Below are positions 60,567 through 64,000 of a DNA stretch of 64,000 nucleotides, one piece after another; position 1 is the first letter of the stretch; each line of letters begins with the position of its first letter. Location of the stretch: the NCBI RefSeq assembly GCF_017640745.1, contig NZ_JAEPQA010000002.1, positions 1 through 64,000 on the forward strand, given 5' to 3'. The DNA is from Nisaea sp. (GTDB lineage Bacteria > Pseudomonadota > Alphaproteobacteria > Thalassobaculales > Thalassobaculaceae). Under the pieces are notes generated by a model. It ran no database searches. It had not been told where the DNA came from and saw nothing but the letters and a program-made list of their open reading frames with translations. Position numbers and translations under genes: made by a program.

Positions 60567-61505
60567 ATGGCCGTTCCGCAGGACGACAAGAAACCCTCGC
60601 TCTGGGCGCGTCTGAACGACAACGACGTCGTCTATTCCTTCTTCCACTCGCCCCTTGCCATGGCGGCGGCGTTCGTGACCGCGCTCATGGTGCTGAGTTC
60701 GTTCGGCGCGCCGCTGGTCGCGCCGTTCGATCCGTTCGATCCGGCGCAGATCTCGCTCTGGGACGGCAAGAAGCCGCCGGCCTGGGAAGCCGGCGGGGAT
60801 CCCGCCTATCTGCTCGGGACCGACAACCAGGGCCGGGATATGCTCTCCACCATTCTCTACGGCGGCCGGATCTCGCTGCTGGTCGGGTTCGCCTCGGTCT
60901 TTCTCGGTATGTTTCTCGGTGTCATGCTGGGGGTGATCAGCGGCTATGTCGGCGGCTGGTTCGAGACGATCATCATGCGCCTCGCGGATGTGCAGCTCAC
61001 CATCCCGGGCATCCTGACCGCGATCCTGATCAACGGCATCCTGCGCTCCGTGCTGCCGCCGGAGCTCCGCGACGAGATGGCGATCTATGTCGTGATCCTC
61101 GCCATCGGGCTCAGCGACTGGCCGCAATTCGCCCGCGTCGCCCGTGGCGCGACGCTGGTCGAGGCGAAGAAGGAATATATCCAGGCCGCGCGCGTCATCG
61201 GCCTGCGCCCGTTCCTGATCATGGCCCGCCATATCGTACCGAACGTGATGCGCCCGGTGCTGGTGCTGGCGACGATCGGCCTCGCGCTGGCGATCATCGC
61301 CGAGGCCACGCTCAGCTTCCTCGGCCAGGGCGTGCCGCCGACGACGCCGTCGCTCGGCACCCTGATCCGGGTCGGGAACGAGTATCTCTTCTCCGGCCTC
61401 TGGTGGATCACCTTCTTCCCGGCCGTCGCGCTGGTCGTCCTGGTTCTCGCGGTGAACCTGCTCGGCGACTGGCTGCGCGACACGCTGAACCCGAAACTGC
61501 GGTGA
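60567..61505 (+). CDS. ABC permease, DppC type
   Basis: Inner-membrane permease of 312 residues. The N-terminal OppC_N segment, TDNQGRDMLSTILYGGRISL near residue 90, and the EAA loop AARVIGLRPFLIMARHIVPN are characteristic of DppC/OppC. The gene begins three bases after dppB-like and ends seven bases before the fused ATPase gene, so the three are tightly coupled. Confidence 0.94.
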   Translation: MAVPQDDKKPSLWARLNDNDVVYSFFHSPLAMAAAFVTALMVLSSFGAPLVAPFDPFDPAQISLWDGKKPPAWEAGGDPAYLLGTDNQGRDMLSTILYGGRISLLVGFASVFLGMFLGVMLGVISGYVGGWFETIIMRLADVQLTIPGILTAILINGILRSVLPPELRDEMAIYVVILAIGLSDWPQFARVARGATLVEAKKEYIQAARVIGLRPFLIMARHIVPNVMRPVLVLATIGLALAIIAEATLSFLGQGVPPTTPSLGTLIRVGNEYLFSGLWWITFFPAVALVVLVLAVNLLGDWLRDTLNPKLR

Positions 61506-61512
61506 CCGTCCG

Positions 61513-63246
61513 ATGAGTCTGCTCGATATCAAGAACATGACGGTGGAGTTCCCGACGCGGCGCGGCGTCTTCACCGCGGTGCGCGACGTCAGCCTCTCGG
61601 TCAATCCGGGCGAGATCCTCGGCGTGGTCGGGGAATCCGGCGCCGGAAAATCGACCATCGGCAACGCCGTCATCGGCCTTCTCGAGCCGCCGGGACGCCT
61701 CGCTGGCGGAGAGATCTATCTCAAGGGCAAGCGGATCGACGACCTCGACGAGGACGAGCTCCGCTCCATCCGCGGCAACCGGATCGGCATGATCTTCCAG
61801 GATCCGCTGACCTCGCTCGATCCGCTGCAGACCATCGAGCAGCAGCTCATGGAAACGATCCAGCTGCATCTGAAGCTGGACGACGACGCGGCGCGGGCGA
61901 ACGCGGTGGGGCTGCTCGACCGGGTCGGCATTCCCGATCCGGAGGTCCGGATCAAGCAGTATCCGCACCAGTTCTCCGGCGGCATGCGCCAGCGCGTGGT
62001 GATCGCGCTCGCGCTCTGCGCCAACCCGGAAGTGGTGATCGCGGACGAACCGACCACGGCGCTCGACGTCTCGATCCAGGCGCAGATCCTCGAGCTGATG
62101 CGCGAGCTCTGCCGGGAGCGCTCCGTCGGCATGATCCTGATCACCCATGACATGGGGGTGATCGCGGACGTGACCGACCGGGTCGCGGTGATGTACCGCT
62201 CCCGCCTCGTCGAGGAGGGGCCGACGGAAAAGATCCTCGGTAATCCGGACCATCCCTATACCAAGAGCCTGATCAGCGCCGTGCCGCGCCCGGACGTGCG
62301 GCTCGCGCGCTTCCCGGTGGTGGAATATATCGAGAGCGCGGGCGACCGGCGGGACAGCATCGACATCGCCACCCACTGGCTCGGCGCCGGAAGGGGCGAG
62401 AAAGCCCCTGACGGCACCATGCTCCGGATCGAGGACCTCCAGGTCCGCTTCCTCACCCGCTTCAGCTTCTTCAAGAAGCATCGGCTCTATGTCGACGCGG
62501 TGGACCATGTTTCCTTCGACATCCGCCAGGGCGAGGTCTTCGGCCTGGTCGGTGAGAGCGGCAGCGGCAAGTCGACCATCGCGCGGGCCATTGCCGGGCT
62601 CTACAAGCCGAAGGGCGGGCACATCCATTTCGCCGGCGCGGATCTCACCGCGGTGAAGAGCGAGGCGGAGATGGACCGCTATCGCCGGCAGCTGCAGATG
62701 ATCTTCCAGGATCCCTATTCCTCGCTGAACCCGCGCATGAAGGTGATGGACATCGTCGCCGAGCCGATCCGCTTCCACGGCCTCGCCGCGGGCGGCGCCG
62801 AGACGCGGCGGATCGTGCTGGATCTGCTCGAACATGTCGGGCTCGGGGCCGAGGCCGCGCGGAAATATCCGCACGAGTTTTCCGGCGGCCAGCGCCAGCG
62901 CATCTCCATCGCCCGCGCGCTCGCCACCCGGCCGCGCTTCCTGATCTGCGACGAGCCGACTTCGGCGCTCGATGTCTCGATCCAGGCGCAGATCCTGAAC
63001 CTGCTGAAGGACCTGCAGGCCGAGCTGGGGCTCACCATGCTGTTCATCAGCCACGATCTGCCGGTGATCCGGCAGATGTGCGACCGGGTCGGCGTGATGC
63101 GGCACGGCAAGCTGGTGGAAGTGGCGGAGACCGAGACGCTGTTCCAGTCGCCGCAGCATCCCTATACGCGCCATCTGCTGGACCTGATGCCGAAACTCGA
63201 GGTGCTCTCGCACGAGGCCATCGCCGGACTTGAGGTGGCGGACTGA
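61513..63246 (+). CDS. Fused DppD-DppF ATP-binding protein
   Basis: Double ATPase of 577 residues that powers the importer; the two subunits normally separate are joined. The first domain has GESGAGKST (about 40-48), FSGGMRQRV and ADEPTTALD; the second has GESGSGKST (about 347-355), FSGGQRQRIS and CDEPTSALD. Each is followed by the oligopeptide-transporter C-terminal segment HPYTKSLISAVP or HPYTRHLLDLMP. Such fusions are common in Alphaproteobacteria, so it is not an oddity. It ends the operon. Confidence 0.95.
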   Translation: MSLLDIKNMTVEFPTRRGVFTAVRDVSLSVNPGEILGVVGESGAGKSTIGNAVIGLLEPPGRLAGGEIYLKGKRIDDLDEDELRSIRGNRIGMIFQDPLTSLDPLQTIEQQLMETIQLHLKLDDDAARANAVGLLDRVGIPDPEVRIKQYPHQFSGGMRQRVVIALALCANPEVVIADEPTTALDVSIQAQILELMRELCRERSVGMILITHDMGVIADVTDRVAVMYRSRLVEEGPTEKILGNPDHPYTKSLISAVPRPDVRLARFPVVEYIESAGDRRDSIDIATHWLGAGRGEKAPDGTMLRIEDLQVRFLTRFSFFKKHRLYVDAVDHVSFDIRQGEVFGLVGESGSGKSTIARAIAGLYKPKGGHIHFAGADLTAVKSEAEMDRYRRQLQMIFQDPYSSLNPRMKVMDIVAEPIRFHGLAAGGAETRRIVLDLLEHVGLGAEAARKYPHEFSGGQRQRISIARALATRPRFLICDEPTSALDVSIQAQILNLLKDLQAELGLTMLFISHDLPVIRQMCDRVGVMRHGKLVEVAETETLFQSPQHPYTRHLLDLMPKLEVLSHEAIAGLEVAD

Positions 63247-63362
63247 GCGCGATGGCGTATAGCAATCGGCTTGCCCTTTGGCGCCCGCTCGTCCTTGGCA
63301 TCAATCAAGAGGCATCTGATCGGTTTGCGGGAAATCTACCTCAATATACACGGTAAATTTGT

Positions 63363-63392
63363 TTGACCTCTTTCTCCGTCGGGCTCTAGTAG
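63363..63392 (+). promoter_or_regulatory. Candidate promoter of the small hypothetical gene
   Basis: TTGACC (63363-63368), an 18-base spacer and TAGTAG (63387-63392) lie about 30 bases before the ATG at 63422 in an AT-richer stretch. The -10 match is weak. Confidence 0.35.
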
Positions 63393-63421
63393 AATCAGCT
63401 CAATAACGTTGGGGAAATGAG

Positions 63422-63742
63422 ATGGCTGTTAAATTTCACGAGACCGCCAAAGGCGACGGTGTCGAGGTCGGGTCTCCCGACCGGCCGGGAAACATCATCG
63501 TGCTTCCGGAAGCCGGGGACGCGACGGACTGGCACAAATATGGCGCCGGTGAGACCTATTCCATCAGAGCAATGACGCCGTTCAAGTTCCGGCGCGAGGT
63601 TCGCCGCGAAGACGGCAGCACTGACGTGGAAGAGTATGATCTTCAGCCGGAATCGATCATAACCCGGTCGGGGCCGTTCGAGCACCGGGTGATCAACCTG
63701 TCCGAGCGCGGCGCCGTTTTCTGCAAGAGAAAACATCAGTAA
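63422..63742 (+). CDS. Small hypothetical protein
   Basis: Protein of 106 residues that I do not recognise. It is soluble-looking, mixed in charge, and begins MAVKFHETAKGDGVEVG, with DWHKYGAGETYSIRAMTPFKFRREVRR in the middle and GPFEHRVINLSERGAVF near the end. The beta-rich pattern could be a small barrel, but I cannot name one. GGGGAAATGAG just before ATG 63422 serves as ribosome site. A hairpin terminator follows, so it is a single-gene unit. Confidence 0.6.
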   Translation: MAVKFHETAKGDGVEVGSPDRPGNIIVLPEAGDATDWHKYGAGETYSIRAMTPFKFRREVRREDGSTDVEEYDLQPESIITRSGPFEHRVINLSERGAVFCKRKHQ

Positions 63743-63762
63743 TCCTAACTGATTATGCAGTG

Positions 63763-63788
63763 AGTCGGGCCTTGCTTTAGGTCCGACT
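63763..63788 (+). terminator. Hairpin after the small hypothetical gene
   Basis: Nine-pair stem (63763-63771 with 63780-63788, one G-T pair) with an eight-base loop, 20 bases after the stop. A short pyrimidine run (TCCTGCTCTC) follows instead of a T tract. Confidence 0.45.
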
Positions 63789-63881
63789 TCCTGCTCTCAT
63801 ATCAACTTACGACTCATTTGAGAGCGCGCGCGATCTCTAGGGTTTCCTACGGTCTACTGCCTGGATTCGAGAGTTTTTCGA

Positions 63882-64000
63882 ATGACAGAACCGAACTCCA
63901 GGCCATCGTCCGGCGGTTCCGGACGGCAATTCAGCCTCCTTGCGGATCTCTCGAATGATCTGGTGGCGTCGACGAACCTCTCGGAGGTTCGAGACCTCAT
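63882..64000 (+). CDS. Partial gene running off the right edge, perhaps a GAF-type sensor
   Basis: An open frame from ATG 63882 continues to the window end (about 39 residues seen). After a disordered serine/glycine-rich start, FSLLADLSNDLVASTNLSEV looks like the lead helix of a GAF domain in sensor kinases or guanylate/diguanylate cyclases. Too little is present to decide; the ribosome site is weak. Confidence 0.45.
   Translation, partial: MTEPNSRPSSGGSGRQFSLLADLSNDLVASTNLSEVRDL

Noticed and set aside
59565-61673. 702-codon minus-strand frame opposite the permease genes
   Set aside because: Arg/Asp-rich antisense shadow of GC-rich coding sequence.
1-64000. CRISPR array, transposon or replication origin
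   Set aside because: No regularly spaced repeats, transposase genes or DnaA-box clusters were noticed in the window; the ParB-like gene at 17.5 kb has no ParA or parS beside it.

Overview
The window is high-GC chromosomal DNA from what looks like a free-living alphaproteobacterium, probably of the Rhodospirillales type. That placement is inferred from overall gene content (ScfR next to isocitrate lyase, a DUF4170 protein, a fused FadI-independent set of ABC importers, a tRNA with CAT anticodon of the alphaproteobacterial Ile2 form). Nothing in the window names a species. Genes are closely packed, mostly metabolic and housekeeping. There is no rRNA, CRISPR array, transposase, integrase or replication origin that I could see.

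Layout. 0.07-6.2 kb: PAS sensor kinase; ScfR-type acyl-CoA regulator divergent from isocitrate lyase (glyoxylate bypass); DUF4170 protein; terminator; tRNA(CAT). 6.2-16 kb: a stand-alone 2-oxoglutarate dehydrogenase E1-like protein, a P-type cation ATPase reading frame split by an in-frame TAG, a beta-CASP RNA nuclease, and an acyl-CoA synthetase translationally joined to a double PPC/DUF296 protein. 16-19.4 kb: an AT-rich accessory island with three overlapping genes. 19.4-24 kb: secreted adenosine-deaminase-like lipoprotein, TauE/SafE exporter, YitT protein, M20 peptidase. 24-26.5 kb: orphan OmpR-type regulator divergent from a cadherin/VCBS-like surface protein. 26.5-35.7 kb: amino-acid and small-molecule genes (GNAT, MocR regulator, threonine dehydratase with an alanyl-tRNA editing protein, PhzF, Ada, PEP-mutase-like enzyme, MOT1 transporter, amidohydrolase plus cupin). 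36-49.7 kb: fatty-acyl and envelope housekeeping (acyl-CoA ligase, FliL-like protein, SppA, AroC, FabI, YihY, DnaJ-like, 17-kDa lipoprotein, PdxH, Usp, SDR, VOC). 49.7-63.3 kb: two ABC importers, one of the spermidine/putrescine type with oversized permeases divergent from a dimethylglycine-dehydrogenase-like enzyme, and one of the oligopeptide/nickel type with a fused DppDF ATPase.

The most interesting region is the 16.3-19.4 kb cassette. A D12-class adenine DNA methyltransferase, a ParB-fold protein and a protein ending in a HEPN-like R-x4-H motif overlap each other (ATGA overlap, then an 11-base overlap), so they are very likely co-translated. Their base composition is far below that of the flanking genes. 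I read this as a horizontally acquired modification/defence module; the function is inferred. Second is the P-type ATPase, whose frame is interrupted by TAG embedded in a perfect AGGAGG. Other signals: an FNR/FixK-type box before the universal stress protein, direct repeats before the MocR-divergent operon, an alphaproteobacterial-style inverted repeat at 31.3 kb, and three GC-rich hairpins directly after the first highly expressed gene of an operon (isocitrate lyase and both ABC binding proteins).
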